DNA from: Schlesneria sp.
Lineage (GTDB): Bacteria > Planctomycetota > Planctomycetia > Planctomycetales > Planctomycetaceae
Direction: 5' to 3'
NCBI GenBank assembly: GCA_028291515.1
Contig: JAQGHU010000074.1
Location: 1 to 64,000, forward strand
Length of the DNA: 64,000 nt
The notes under the pieces were generated by a model. That model did no database searches, was not told the origin of the DNA, and saw nothing but the letters and a program-made list of their open reading frames with translations. Numbering within the stretch: position 1 is the stretch's first letter; each line of letters opens with the position of its first letter. Positions 42,509 through 51,727 of this stretch are shown piece by piece. A program made the translations under genes and the position numbers.

Positions 42509-42923
42509 TGGCTTAAGCTTCATATCTTCTCACTTCAAACCTGCATGCTGGCACCTCGCCGAAGCGTCGACCGCGTGACTCCAGGCTCCGCTTCGCTGCG
42601 GTTCTCGAAGCGAGGAACGGCTATCGCCCCTTGCATCCCACTGGTGCAGTCGGCCTGGCGGCCTCATACGGTCGCCGTTCGGCGCGACTGAGTTTGTTTA
42701 GGAGGGGGGATTCCCCCCGTGCCGTCAAGGATTCCCTGCGGCGACCGACGCGGCACCTCCCCATCTTCCGCGCTCCCCAAACCTCGCTTGTGCAGACAGG
42801 TCCCCTCCACATCGGTCGTCCCTGACTGCACGTCCCCCTGCCTTTGGCTCTTTGTTCCGTTCGCCAAAAGCATAGCCGTTTGGCTCGCGGACAAATCCAT
42901 TTTTGAAGAAGGGGAACCAGACC
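42509..42923. other. Leader region upstream of the ArdC-like gene
   Basis: No gene is seen in this 415-nt stretch. It contains G/C runs including GGGGGGATTCCCCCC (about 42704-42718) and several frames without ribosome binding sites or protein-like composition. It may be an untranslated leader or promoter region for the antirestriction gene. Confidence 0.4.
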
Positions 42924-43829
42924 ATGACGACCGCCACCACCGCCGCCCGTGTTGATGTTTACACCCGAGTGACCACCCGCATCATTGAAGAGCTTGAGCG
43001 CGGCGTCCGGCCTTGGCTCAAGCCTTGGAACGCTGAACACGCTGCCGGACGCATCACCCGCCCGCTCAGACACAATGCCCAGCCCTACAAAGGGATTAAC
43101 ATCCTGATGCTGTGGGCATCGGCTGAGATTTCTGGTTTTGTGTCCCCGTTCTGGATGACCTTCCAGCAGGCGAAGGAACTCGGCGGACACGTCAAGAAAG
43201 GCGAGCACGGCTCGCCCGTTGTCTACGCCTCGACCTTCAAGAAGAGCGACACCAACGACGCAGGCGAAGAAGTCGAAGCGGATATTCCGTTCCTCAAGGA
43301 ATACACCGTCTTTTGTGCTGACCAGTGCGAAGGACTGCCAGAACATTTCTACGCGACCGTTGAAGCACCCAAACAGACGATGCAACGCATCGAGCAGGCC
43401 GAGACGTTTTTCGCCAACACGAAAGCGGACATCCGCACCGGAGGCAACCGGGCATTTTATGCGATCGATGCCGATTACGTCCGAATGCCACCCTTTGAGA
43501 GTTTTCGCGATGCCGAATCACACGCCGCTACGCTGTCCCATGAACTGACGCACTGGACGCGGCACGCCTCGCGGCTTGATCGCGATTTCGGCCGGAAACG
43601 CTGGGGCGATGAAGGCTACGCGATGGAGGAACTGGTCGCCGAACTGGGATCGGCCTTCCTGTGTGCCGACCTGCACATCACGCCCGAGGTTCGCGACGAC
43701 CACGCCAGCTATATCGACTCATGGCTCAAGGTTCTGAAGGACGACAAGCGGGCGGTTTTCTCCGCCGCTTCCCATGCCTCAAAGGCAGTTGACTTCCTGC
43801 ACTCGCTGCAACCGCAGCCTGCTGCCTGA
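42924..43829 (+). CDS. ArdC-like antirestriction protein (ssDNA-binding domain plus zincin)
   Basis: This 301-aa protein would protect incoming DNA from host restriction during transfer. The N-terminal ArdC ssDNA-binding domain (about 1-130) shows VTTRIIEELERGVRPWLKPW, YKGINILMLW and FQQAKELGGHVKKGEHG. The C-terminal metallopeptidase domain has the zinc motif LSHELTHWTRH (HELTH), then EELVAELGSAFL with a likely third ligand Glu. ATG 42924 is favoured with GGGGAA upstream. The gene is typical of conjugative elements and plasmids, here near the relaxase. A strong hairpin terminator follows. Confidence 0.9.
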   Translation: MTTATTAARVDVYTRVTTRIIEELERGVRPWLKPWNAEHAAGRITRPLRHNAQPYKGINILMLWASAEISGFVSPFWMTFQQAKELGGHVKKGEHGSPVVYASTFKKSDTNDAGEEVEADIPFLKEYTVFCADQCEGLPEHFYATVEAPKQTMQRIEQAETFFANTKADIRTGGNRAFYAIDADYVRMPPFESFRDAESHAATLSHELTHWTRHASRLDRDFGRKRWGDEGYAMEELVAELGSAFLCADLHITPEVRDDHASYIDSWLKVLKDDKRAVFSAASHASKAVDFLHSLQPQPAA

Positions 43830-43845
43830 CGGCTCACGACACACA

Positions 43846-43871
43846 CCGCCCGCCGGAATCCCGGCGGGCGG
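43846..43871 (+). terminator. Hairpin terminator after the ArdC-like gene
   Basis: A perfect 11-bp stem (CCGCCCGCCGG / CCGGCGGGCGG) with a 4-nt loop lies 16 nt after the stop. It is followed by ATTTCTCTT, a moderate U-rich tail. Confidence 0.7.
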
Positions 43872-43907
43872 ATTTCTCTTGCTCATTCTTATTCTGGAGT
43901 TTTGCAC

Positions 43908-44267
43908 ATGGACCCCAACCAAACCTTTCTGGATATGTTCGCGGCGATGAAGGACAAGGACTTCGAGACCGCACGAGAACTGGCCCTTGCACTGAAAGGC
44001 TGGTTCGCCAACGGCGGATTCTATCCGCACCAGTACACCCCCGAGGCGATGCACTGCTATATCGCGTCGGTACTCCGCCGCACGTTCGGACATGGCCCCG
44101 ATCCGGTCTTCTCTCTTGTCTGCCGGTATTGTGACGCAGGGGAGGGGATCGCCACCGAAGAGGACGCGATCGGCGAAGGCTGGAGCGAGATCGAACCGGC
44201 CTTCGCCCTTCCGCAGGCGAACTATTGCGGAGTCTGTCCCGACTGCCGCATCACTGCCGACAACTGA
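43908..44267 (+). CDS. Small protein with C-terminal Cys clusters, unknown
   Basis: This 119-aa protein has a helical N-terminus (FLDMFAAMKDKDFETARELA). The C-terminal pairs CRYC and CGVCPDC could bind zinc. GGAG lies about 9 nt before ATG 43908. It follows the ArdC-like gene after a terminator and is followed by its own hairpin, so it is probably a separately expressed accessory gene of the element. I do not recognise a family. Confidence 0.6.
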   Translation: MDPNQTFLDMFAAMKDKDFETARELALALKGWFANGGFYPHQYTPEAMHCYIASVLRRTFGHGPDPVFSLVCRYCDAGEGIATEEDAIGEGWSEIEPAFALPQANYCGVCPDCRITADN

Positions 44268-44795
44268 CCGGACGACAATCAGGGATTACGCCTCCGCTCG
44301 ACGAGACGACTCGTCGAGCGGCCTCGTTTGTTTGGAAAAATCCGGGCGCGGCACTCAGAGCGCCACGCCCGGATGCCATCCCTGGCTAAACCTGTGCCCG
44401 CCGTCCTGGCGGGCATGGTCATCCAATACCTGCACGCTTCCCGTTGCCACTCATCCGCTGGGCTACGCTCCGATTTATCAGCGACGCCCTCATTCGCCAC
44501 GTCGAGCCTGTCCCCCCATAGGCTGAAGCCGTCCCTCGCTGAATCGTACCATTGGCGATCTTGCCAACCGGGTTTTCTCCCCCGTATCCGCCACAACACA
44601 CGCCCTTTGTCACGTCACGCGTAAAGCCGCCGCCGGTCCGCTCAAGCAGAAAATCGGTTCCCCCTGAAGGTCTCCCCCGATTTTCCGCTTGCCCGGTCGC
44701 TGGCGCTCGCTTCGCCCCGGACTAGAGCGGCTTTCTCCGCAGTGCCATCAGGTCGCGATGGTCGCGGCCGGTAACTGAAGAAAAGGAGAAACACC
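44268..44795. other. Hairpin-rich leader region without a gene
   Basis: Two strong hairpins are visible. One has a perfect 12-bp stem (CCGCTCGACGAG / CTCGTCGAGCGG) at 44294-44321, followed by a T/G-rich stretch, and probably terminates the preceding gene. The second has a 12-bp stem with one mismatch (GCAGAAAATCGG / CCGATTTTCCGC) at about 44647-44690. No convincing coding frame is seen. Confidence 0.5.
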
Positions 44796-45005
44796 ATGTC
44801 CGACACCAACAGCAATGAAACCACCGCGAAGACTCCCAGCCATATCGCTTACCAGGTCCGCGACCGCGAGGGAAAGAAGGGCTTCTGGACCCGCATCGGT
44901 AGCGTCTGGCCACATGCTGATGGCAAGGGCTTCAGCATCCAACTTGAGGCATTGCCCATCGACGGACGGATCACACTCCGCGTCGCCACCGAAACCAAGG
45001 AATAA
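44796..45005 (+). CDS. Small accessory protein, unknown
   Basis: This 69-aa protein contains HIAYQVRDREGKKGFWTRIG, then SVWPHADGKGFSIQLEALP and IDGRITLRV. The pattern looks like a small beta-rich fold of a type often found on plasmids and integrative elements near ardC-type genes. AAGGAG lies upstream of the ATG. It is followed by the 97-aa gene after 55 nt. Confidence 0.65.
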   Translation: MSDTNSNETTAKTPSHIAYQVRDREGKKGFWTRIGSVWPHADGKGFSIQLEALPIDGRITLRVATETKE

Positions 45006-45060
45006 CGGCAACAACCGGGCGGGCCGCAGTGCCCGCCCATCAACCATAAGGAATCCTCTT

Positions 45061-45354
45061 ATGACCCAATCAAAAGAAGCTACTGCTCCCAACCTTCGAT
45101 TCGCTACCGGACAGGTCGTCATCACCACGAATGCTGCTGGCCGTCTCAGTCCCGCCGAGATCAACCAGGGATTTGCCCGGCACATTTCTGGAGACTGGGG
45201 CAACGTCTGCTCTGACGATGCCCAGGCCAACGTGGACGCTTTAGAGCATGGCGACCGGCTGCTTTCTGCATACGGCGAAGGTGACCACCGATTCTGGATC
45301 ATCACCGAGTCCGACCGCTCGGTGACGACGATCCTGTTGCCTGAAGACTACTGA
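45061..45354 (+). CDS. Small plasmid-type accessory protein, unknown
   Basis: This 97-aa protein contains FATGQVVITTNAAGRLSPAE, then GDWGNVCSDDAQANVDALEHGDRLLSAYGEGDHRFWIITESDRSVTTILLP (given in part as seen). Similar small proteins are common on mobile elements and are often mislabelled as restriction subunits. AAGGAA lies 7 nt before the ATG. The function is unknown. Confidence 0.65.
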   Translation: MTQSKEATAPNLRFATGQVVITTNAAGRLSPAEINQGFARHISGDWGNVCSDDAQANVDALEHGDRLLSAYGEGDHRFWIITESDRSVTTILLPEDY

Positions 45355-45620
45355 CAATCAGAAAACATCGTCTGTCAGATCACCCGGCCGCAGCGTCTCG
45401 TTGCGATCGGGTGAATTCTGATTCATTCCCTCGATCAAAGATCTGATGGCCAGCCATCATCCTTTCGTTCTCCTTCATCCGAAAACGCGACCGCGTTTTT
45501 GGTCATCAGACAGTTCACAAGACCGGCATCACCCGCATCCTGGCCGCAGGCAGCGGCTGGGCTTGTCTTCCATATCAAGACTTCGCTCCGTTCCACTTCT
45601 CGAAATCCCTTTCTTGGCTT

Positions 45621-45781
45621 TCAAAACTGGATGGATTCCATGTTCGGAACCCATCCAGTTTTGACCCCCTTGGGCTGATTGCTTCCGTTGGTTTCTGGAA
45701 GCAATCAGCCCAATCATGATGTTCAGGCGTCTTCCCTATGCACTGCATAGGTCCGCTGGAACCGTTCCATCCGGTTCCAGC
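45621..45781. repeat. Array of four strong hairpins upstream of the restriction operon
   Basis: Hairpin 1 (45621-45664) has a 19-bp stem with one mismatch and a 6-nt loop. Hairpin 2 (45670-45713) has a perfect 17-bp stem (left arm TTGGGCTGATTGCTTCC) and a 10-nt loop. Hairpin 3 (45735-45751) is CCTATGCA-C-TGCATAGG. Hairpin 4 (45755-45781) has a perfect 10-bp stem (GCTGGAACCG / CGGTTCCAGC) and a 7-nt loop. The arms differ in sequence, so these are not copies of one repeat. A structured RNA, an ssDNA promoter or oriT-like site, or terminators are possible. Confidence 0.75.
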
Positions 45782-45959
45782 ACGTGACTTCGGCACGTCC
45801 GTGGCCTGAGATTCGGCTTTCCGGCCGAGTAAGTCGCTATACCCATATGCATGTCCATTTTTGCTACTCCGGTGACCAAAAAACTGATTCGGTCGCATCG
45901 GCGGCAAACGCAATACCGCGAGTGAATATGTCTTAAGTCCTTTTCCGACAAGCGATTCC

Positions 45960-45988
45960 TTGACAGCAGCGCTATCGGCGGATAGACC
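45960..45988 (+). promoter_or_regulatory. Weak promoter candidate for the restriction operon
   Basis: TTGACA (45960-45965) is perfect, but the box 17 nt downstream (TAGACC, 45983-45988) matches the -10 consensus poorly. It lies about 200 nt upstream of hsdM. Confidence 0.25.
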
Positions 45989-46188
45989 GTAAGACTGAAA
46001 AAGGGGTTGCCGATGGGGTATCAGCGTTCACTCGAAATTGAACAGTGGCTTCATGCCATTTTTACCCTGATCCCATCGATTTCCTGGATTACCACTTCCA
46101 TTCCGGCTGGAGATCGCCTGTCGATTTCCGCATTCGAACCGTGCCCGACCTAAGTCATCACTAAATCAAAGTAATAGTAGTCTGACAC

Positions 46189-48588
46189 ATGGGAATCAAA
46201 AAATCCGAACTGTACTCGTCCCTGTGGTCAAGCTGCGACGAGTTGCGCGGAGGAATGGACGCCAGCCAGTACAAGGACTATGTCCTCGTGCTTCTGTTCA
46301 TCAAATATGTCAGCGACAAATTCGCAGGCCAGCCGTACACGCCAATCACCATTCCCGAAGGTGCAACCTTTAAGGACATGGTGGCTCTCAAGGGCAAGTC
46401 CGACATCGGCGACCAGATCAACAAGAAAATCATCGCGCCGCTTGCCAGCGCGAACAAACTGTCCGACATGCCGGATTTCAACGACGCCACAAAGCTCGGC
46501 AGCGGCAAGGAAATGGTGGATCGGCTCACCAATCTGATCGCCATCTTCGAAAACAAAGCACTCGATTTCTCCAAAAACCGCGCCGATGGCGACGACATTC
46601 TCGGCGACGCCTACGAATACCTGATGAGGCACTTTGCCACCGAAAGTGGCAAGAGCAAGGGGCAATTCTATACCCCCGCTGAAGTCAGTCGCATCATGGC
46701 CCAGATTCTTGGTATCCACGATGCCAAAACCAGTTCCGCAACTACCGTCTATGATCCGACCTGCGGTTCTGGCTCATTGCTGCTGAAAGTGGGCGACGCG
46801 GCCACTTCCAAGGTCACGCTCTACGGGCAGGAAAAAGATGCTGCCACAAGCGGTCTCGCACGCATGAACATGATCCTGCACAACTACCCAACTGCGCTTA
46901 TTGTGCAAGGAAACACACTGACCGACCCCAAGTTCAAAGATGGCGACACACTCAAAACCTTCGACTACGTAGTCGCAAATCCCCCCTTCAGTGACAAACG
47001 TTGGAGTACCGGTATTGATCCATTGTACGATCAATACCAGCGGTTCCAGCCGTTTGGCACGCCGCCAGGAAAGCAGGGCGACTACGCATACCTCTTGCAT
47101 ATCGTTCGCTCGCTCAAAAGCACTGGCCAGGGCGCGTGCATCCTGCCGCACGGAGTACTCTTCCGCAGCAATGCCGAGGGCGACATCCGTCGCAACCTCG
47201 TGCGAAAAGGGTATATCAAGGGCATCATCGGTTTGCCTGGAAATCTCTTTTACGGAACTGGTATTCCAGCCTGCATCATCCTCGTAGACAAGAAGGATGC
47301 TCATACCCGAAAAGGTATCTTCATGATCGATGCCAGCAAGGGTTTCATGAAGGACGGCCCCAAGAACCGGCTTCGCGAGCGTGACCTGCACAAGATCGTA
47401 GATGTCTTCTCGAACGCCGAGGAGCACCCCGGCTACTCCCGCCTCGTGTCGCACGATGAGATTGAGAAGAACGATTTCAATCTCAACCTCCCGCGCTACA
47501 TAGACACGCAGGAACCCGAGGACATTCAAGACATCGGTGGCCACCTGCACGGCGGTATTCCCACGCGGGACATCGAGGCCCTCGATGACTACTGGCAGGT
47601 TTCCCCGACGCTTCGTGCTGCGTTGTTCAAGGCCAACCGCCCCGGCTACCACGATCTTCTTGTAGAAGCCGCGCAGCTCAAGACCACCATCCACGAACAT
47701 CCGCAGTTCGTCGCCTTCATCGCCGGACTGGAGACGCATTTTGCCAAGTGGCGAAAGACCGCCGCCATCAGCCTGCGGAAGCTCAAACCGGAATGCCACC
47801 CCAAGGAAGCTATCCGCGATTTGTCCGAGAACCTGCTCGCCCACGCCGAGGGGCAGCCGCTGATTGACCCATACGCGGTCTATCAGCACCTCCTGGACTA
47901 CTGGGCCGAGACCATGCAGGACGATTGCTATCTCATCTCGGTCGATGGCTGGGTGGCCAAGACCGCCCGCATCGTCGAGATCGACAAGAAGGGGAAGACT
48001 AAGGACAAGGGCTGGACCTGCGACCTCGTGCCAAAGCCGCTCATCCTCACGCGCTTCTTTGCGATGGAGCAGGCCGCCATCGAAACACAGCAGACAGCGT
48101 TGGAAGCCGCGACTGCCAGCCTTGCCGAACTAGAGGAGGAACACGGCGGCGAAGAAGGTTTTCTGGGAACATTGGACAAGATTGCAAAGGCCGAGGTCAC
48201 CGCAAGGCTTAAGGAGATCAAAGGGGATAAGGACGCTAGGGAAGAGGCCACTGTCCTCCAGCAATGGCTGAAGCTCAACACTGAGGAAGCGGACCTCAAG
48301 CGTGCAATCCGCGAAGCCGAGGCTGCGCTCGACCAACTTGCCTATGACAAGTATCCGCACCTCACCGAGGCCGAGATTCAGACCCTCGTCGTGAACGACA
48401 AATGGCTGACCACTCTCGCCGCCGCCGTACAGGGCGAACTGGACCGCGTCTCGCAGTCCCTGACGGGCCGCATCCGGCTACTCGCCGACCGCTACGCTGT
48501 CCCGCTGCCGCAGATCGTGAGTGAAGTCGCCGCTATGACAAGTCGCGTGAATGGACACCTCAAGAAGATGGAAGGTGCCTTCCGATGA
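46189..48588 (+). CDS. hsdM: Type I restriction-modification methyltransferase subunit HsdM
   Basis: This 799-aa N6-adenine methylase subunit has an N-terminal helical domain (about 1-150), FYTPAEVSRIM that opens the methylase domain, motif I DPTCGSGS (189-196) and motif IV NPPF (264-267). A C-terminal extension of about 300 residues has coiled-coil-like charged helices (ALEAATASLAELEEEHGGEE). The length is at the long end for HsdM. Its stop overlaps hsdS by 4 nt. The enzyme protects host or element DNA and is a required part of the restriction complex. Confidence 0.95.
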   Translation: MGIKKSELYSSLWSSCDELRGGMDASQYKDYVLVLLFIKYVSDKFAGQPYTPITIPEGATFKDMVALKGKSDIGDQINKKIIAPLASANKLSDMPDFNDATKLGSGKEMVDRLTNLIAIFENKALDFSKNRADGDDILGDAYEYLMRHFATESGKSKGQFYTPAEVSRIMAQILGIHDAKTSSATTVYDPTCGSGSLLLKVGDAATSKVTLYGQEKDAATSGLARMNMILHNYPTALIVQGNTLTDPKFKDGDTLKTFDYVVANPPFSDKRWSTGIDPLYDQYQRFQPFGTPPGKQGDYAYLLHIVRSLKSTGQGACILPHGVLFRSNAEGDIRRNLVRKGYIKGIIGLPGNLFYGTGIPACIILVDKKDAHTRKGIFMIDASKGFMKDGPKNRLRERDLHKIVDVFSNAEEHPGYSRLVSHDEIEKNDFNLNLPRYIDTQEPEDIQDIGGHLHGGIPTRDIEALDDYWQVSPTLRAALFKANRPGYHDLLVEAAQLKTTIHEHPQFVAFIAGLETHFAKWRKTAAISLRKLKPECHPKEAIRDLSENLLAHAEGQPLIDPYAVYQHLLDYWAETMQDDCYLISVDGWVAKTARIVEIDKKGKTKDKGWTCDLVPKPLILTRFFAMEQAAIETQQTALEAATASLAELEEEHGGEEGFLGTLDKIAKAEVTARLKEIKGDKDAREEATVLQQWLKLNTEEADLKRAIREAEAALDQLAYDKYPHLTEAEIQTLVVNDKWLTTLAAAVQGELDRVSQSLTGRIRLLADRYAVPLPQIVSEVAAMTSRVNGHLKKMEGAFR

Positions 48589-49859
48589 AACCCGGTTACA
48601 AAAGAAGCGATGCTGGCCTCATCCCAGCAGACTGGGCGGCGCATACAGTGGGCCAGCTCATCGAATTTCATGGTGGTTCACAGCCGGACAAGAGTTTTTT
48701 CAGTGCAACACCCCGGCCAGGGTATGTTCGGCTGATCCAGATTCGTGACTACAAGTCGGACAAGTTTGAGGTTTTTGCTCCAACGGCTTTGCTACGCCGT
48801 TTTTGTCATGAGGACGACATCATGATTGGGCGATACGGCCCGCCCATCTTCCAGATTCTGCGTGGACTAACTGGCGCATACAATGTGGCACTGATAAAGG
48901 CCAAACCTTGCACGGCGATTGATCGCGACTTCGCCTACTACTTCTTGAAGCAGGATTCACTGTTCGCTTTCATTGAGAAGCTTTCGAGGCGTTCGTCAGG
49001 TCAAACTGGTGTGGATCTCGTCGAGTTGCGCACTTACCCGTTGCCACTCCCACCACTTCCCGAACAACGGGCCATCGCGGAGGCTTTGAACGATGCGGAT
49101 GCACTGCTGGGGGCGCTGGACCAGCTCATCGCGAAGAAGCGCGACCTTAAACAAGCGGCCATGCAGCAAATCCTCACCGGCCAAACCCGTCTCACGGGCT
49201 TTGCACCAGTTAACCCGCGATTTCGGCAGACCGATCTGGGACGCTACCCATCGGACTGGAATTTGAAGCGGCTTGGGCAGTTGGTCGATAAATCGCGCTC
49301 GATCCGGTACGGAATTGTTCAGCCCGGTAAATACGACGCACGTGGTCGACTTATGATTCGTGGCCAAGACTACTCAAAGGGATGGGTCGAACCGACAGAG
49401 ATGTTTCGGGTCAGTGACCCGATCGAAGAACGCTACAGGAATGCTCGCGTCCGATCCGGAGATCTAATCATCACAATTGTCGGAGCTGGGACTGGAACCG
49501 TTGAATCAATTCCGGATTGGCTCAATGGTGCAAACCTCACCCAAACGACAGCGCGAATCGCGATCGACGGCAATGAAGCTTGTTCCGGTTTCTGCAAGTA
49601 CATCCTTCAAACCAAAGTCGGCACGCAACAAGTTGCCAGCTTCATCAAAGGCGGAGCGCAGCCCGGCTTGAACTGTGGTGATATCGAGAAATTTGACATC
49701 CCTATGCCGACAACTGTTGCAGAACAGACGGCGATCGCCGAAGTGCTTTCGGACATGGACGCGGAGTTGGCTGGCTTGGAGCAGCGGCGGGAGAAGACCC
49801 GCGCCATCAAGCAGGGGATGATGCAGGACCTTCTTCCGGGAAGGATTCGACTCGTATGA
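48585..49859 (+). CDS. hsdS: Type I restriction-modification specificity subunit HsdS
   Basis: This 424-aa specificity subunit has two target-recognition domains. TRD1 spans about 1-150 and is followed by a conserved spacer (LPPLPEQRAIAEALNDADAL, then DQLIAKKRDLKQAAMQQIL). TRD2 spans about 220-370 and is followed by the matching distal spacer (AEQTAIAEVLSDMDAELAGL, RTRAIKQGMMQDLLPG-type). The two half-sites of the DNA target cannot be predicted. It overlaps hsdM and the following DUF262 gene by 4 nt on each side. Confidence 0.93.
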   Translation: MKPGYKRSDAGLIPADWAAHTVGQLIEFHGGSQPDKSFFSATPRPGYVRLIQIRDYKSDKFEVFAPTALLRRFCHEDDIMIGRYGPPIFQILRGLTGAYNVALIKAKPCTAIDRDFAYYFLKQDSLFAFIEKLSRRSSGQTGVDLVELRTYPLPLPPLPEQRAIAEALNDADALLGALDQLIAKKRDLKQAAMQQILTGQTRLTGFAPVNPRFRQTDLGRYPSDWNLKRLGQLVDKSRSIRYGIVQPGKYDARGRLMIRGQDYSKGWVEPTEMFRVSDPIEERYRNARVRSGDLIITIVGAGTGTVESIPDWLNGANLTQTTARIAIDGNEACSGFCKYILQTKVGTQQVASFIKGGAQPGLNCGDIEKFDIPMPTTVAEQTAIAEVLSDMDAELAGLEQRREKTRAIKQGMMQDLLPGRIRLV

Positions 49860-51727
49860 GCACAATTACGCCCCACTACCGCACCGTGAAGGACTTGCTG
49901 CAAAGCCAGTCGTTTTGCATCGACGAATACCAGCGGGAGTACAAGTGGGAAACGGATAATATCGAAGAGCTGCTCTCGGACCTGCGGGACAAATTCTTCA
50001 ATTGCTATCAGCCCGGCGACGAACTGAAGAAGGTCAATGCTTACGAGGATTATTTCCTTGGTTCGATCATCGTCAGTAAGCGAAACGGGAAGAGCTACCT
50101 CGTTGATGGGCAACAGCGCGTTACCTCGTTGACGCTACTCCTGATTTACCTTTACCAACAGGCTAAGGCGATGGAAATGCCGGTTGTCGGCAGCCTTGCT
50201 CCATTGATTTACTCAGACAATTTTGGCGAACCACGCTTCAATTTGGACATCGCTGAACGCCTGCCCGTAATTGAGGCCTTGTTCAAAGCGCAGCCATTTA
50301 ACCCTGACGGGAAAGAAGAGTCGATCCAAACGATGTACGCCAGATACCAGGACATCGAGCGGATTGATTTGGTCGATGAACTGAAAGACGCGCTGCCGCA
50401 TTTCATTTATTGGCTGATGAACAAGGTCGGGCTGATTGAGATCGCCACCGACAATGACAATTATGCCTATTCGATTTTTGAAACGATGAATGATCGCGGC
50501 AAGCCGCTGAGTCCAGTGGACATGCTGAAAGCATACCTGCTCGCCCCGATTGAGGCCGAAGACAAACGCCGCAATGCCAATCAGGTCTGGAAGAAACAGG
50601 TGTTGGAACTGATCTCATGGAGAGGAGAGCATGAAGCTGAAAGGGATGCTAACTGCATCAAGGCATGGTTCCGTTCCCAGTACGCCGAAAGTATCCGTGA
50701 CCGAAAGGCAGGCGCAACTGACAAAGATTGGGAATTGATTGGCTCAAGCTTCCATCGTTGGGTCAGGGATAACCAGGCCCGGTTGAAGGTTGGCGGCGAG
50801 GCCGACAATTTGACTCTGATCACCGAGAGCTTCCCATTCTTCAGTAGAGCTTATCGGACTGTTCTTGATGCGAGCCGGAATTATACCAAGGGGTTGGAAG
50901 CTGTCTTTTACAACGCCCACAACGAATTCACCTGGCAGAATACGATTCTGCTGGCCCCACTCGTGACCCAGGACGATGACGACACGATGCGGCGAAAAAT
51001 CGGGGTGACGGCAACATACCTTGATATTTGGTTGATGCGCAGAACCGCCAATTACATCCGCGTTGGTTATTCGAGCACGAGCTACGCGATGTATCTGCTG
51101 TGCAAGGATATTCGCGGCAAATCGTTGCAAGAGCTGATTCCGATTCTATCGGATAAGTTGGCTGAGGACGATGTCACCTTCGATGGAAGCGCCAGTAAGG
51201 GAAGGTCAGGGATCGACCGGCTTGGCCTCAACCAGTTCAGTCGTCGGTACATCTATCATCTACTCGCACGCGTCACCGCGTATGTCGAGGTTGGGGCTGG
51301 CCAGCCCGATTTGTTTGACAAATACGTTGACCGCGCCAGTAAGAATCCATGCGATATTGAGCACATCTGGGCTGATGACTTCTCTCAGTACAAGGATGAC
51401 TGCGTCTCCGAACAGGAGTTTCAGGAATGGCGCAACCATGCTGCCGGGTTGCTGTTGCTTCCTGCCGATGTGAATCGGAGTCTTCAGGACAAAGTCTTTA
51501 AGGACAAGTCGCCGCATTACGCCAAGCAGAATCTGTATGCAGCAAGCCTGACGGCCAGCACGTATCAGCATCAGCCGCAGTTCGAACAGTTTAGGAAAGC
51601 TCAAGGCCTCCCGTTCAAACCCTACGAGAAATTCGGGAAAGCGGAGCAGCTGGAACGTCGGTCACTCGTTAAGCAGTTGGCCAACAAAATCTGGTCACCC
51701 GAGCGTTTGAAGGATTTTCTTCCATGA
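49856..51727 (+). CDS. DUF262/DUF1524 (GmrSD-like) protein inside the type I operon
   Basis: This 623-aa protein has an N-terminal DUF262 ParB-like nuclease or NTPase fold with the DGQQR motif (from Asp84) and FCIDEYQREYKW near residue 17. A C-terminal DUF1524 HNH-type domain has CDIEHIWADDF (His about 502). This is the architecture of GmrS-GmrD type IV restriction enzymes, which cut modified DNA. It overlaps hsdS and hsdR by 4 nt each, so it is made with the type I enzyme. It may extend the range of the system to modified phage DNA, which is inference. Confidence 0.85.
   Translation: MSTITPHYRTVKDLLQSQSFCIDEYQREYKWETDNIEELLSDLRDKFFNCYQPGDELKKVNAYEDYFLGSIIVSKRNGKSYLVDGQQRVTSLTLLLIYLYQQAKAMEMPVVGSLAPLIYSDNFGEPRFNLDIAERLPVIEALFKAQPFNPDGKEESIQTMYARYQDIERIDLVDELKDALPHFIYWLMNKVGLIEIATDNDNYAYSIFETMNDRGKPLSPVDMLKAYLLAPIEAEDKRRNANQVWKKQVLELISWRGEHEAERDANCIKAWFRSQYAESIRDRKAGATDKDWELIGSSFHRWVRDNQARLKVGGEADNLTLITESFPFFSRAYRTVLDASRNYTKGLEAVFYNAHNEFTWQNTILLAPLVTQDDDDTMRRKIGVTATYLDIWLMRRTANYIRVGYSSTSYAMYLLCKDIRGKSLQELIPILSDKLAEDDVTFDGSASKGRSGIDRLGLNQFSRRYIYHLLARVTAYVEVGAGQPDLFDKYVDRASKNPCDIEHIWADDFSQYKDDCVSEQEFQEWRNHAAGLLLLPADVNRSLQDKVFKDKSPHYAKQNLYAASLTASTYQHQPQFEQFRKAQGLPFKPYEKFGKAEQLERRSLVKQLANKIWSPERLKDFLP

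Larger units (their letters stand above)
45355..46188. other. 834-nt region without a gene, with a hairpin array
   Basis: No coding frame is convincing. The middle part (45621-45781) holds four consecutive strong palindromes described separately. The right part leads to hsdM and contains a weak promoter candidate. Confidence 0.5.

Noticed and set aside
42621-43385. Minus-strand frame of 254 residues over the ArdC leader
   Set aside because: Overlaps the start of the ArdC-like gene on the other strand and has low-complexity Arg/Gly composition.
45446-46188. Short frames in the hairpin region before hsdM
   Set aside because: They run through the palindromes, lack ribosome binding sites and show no protein-like composition.
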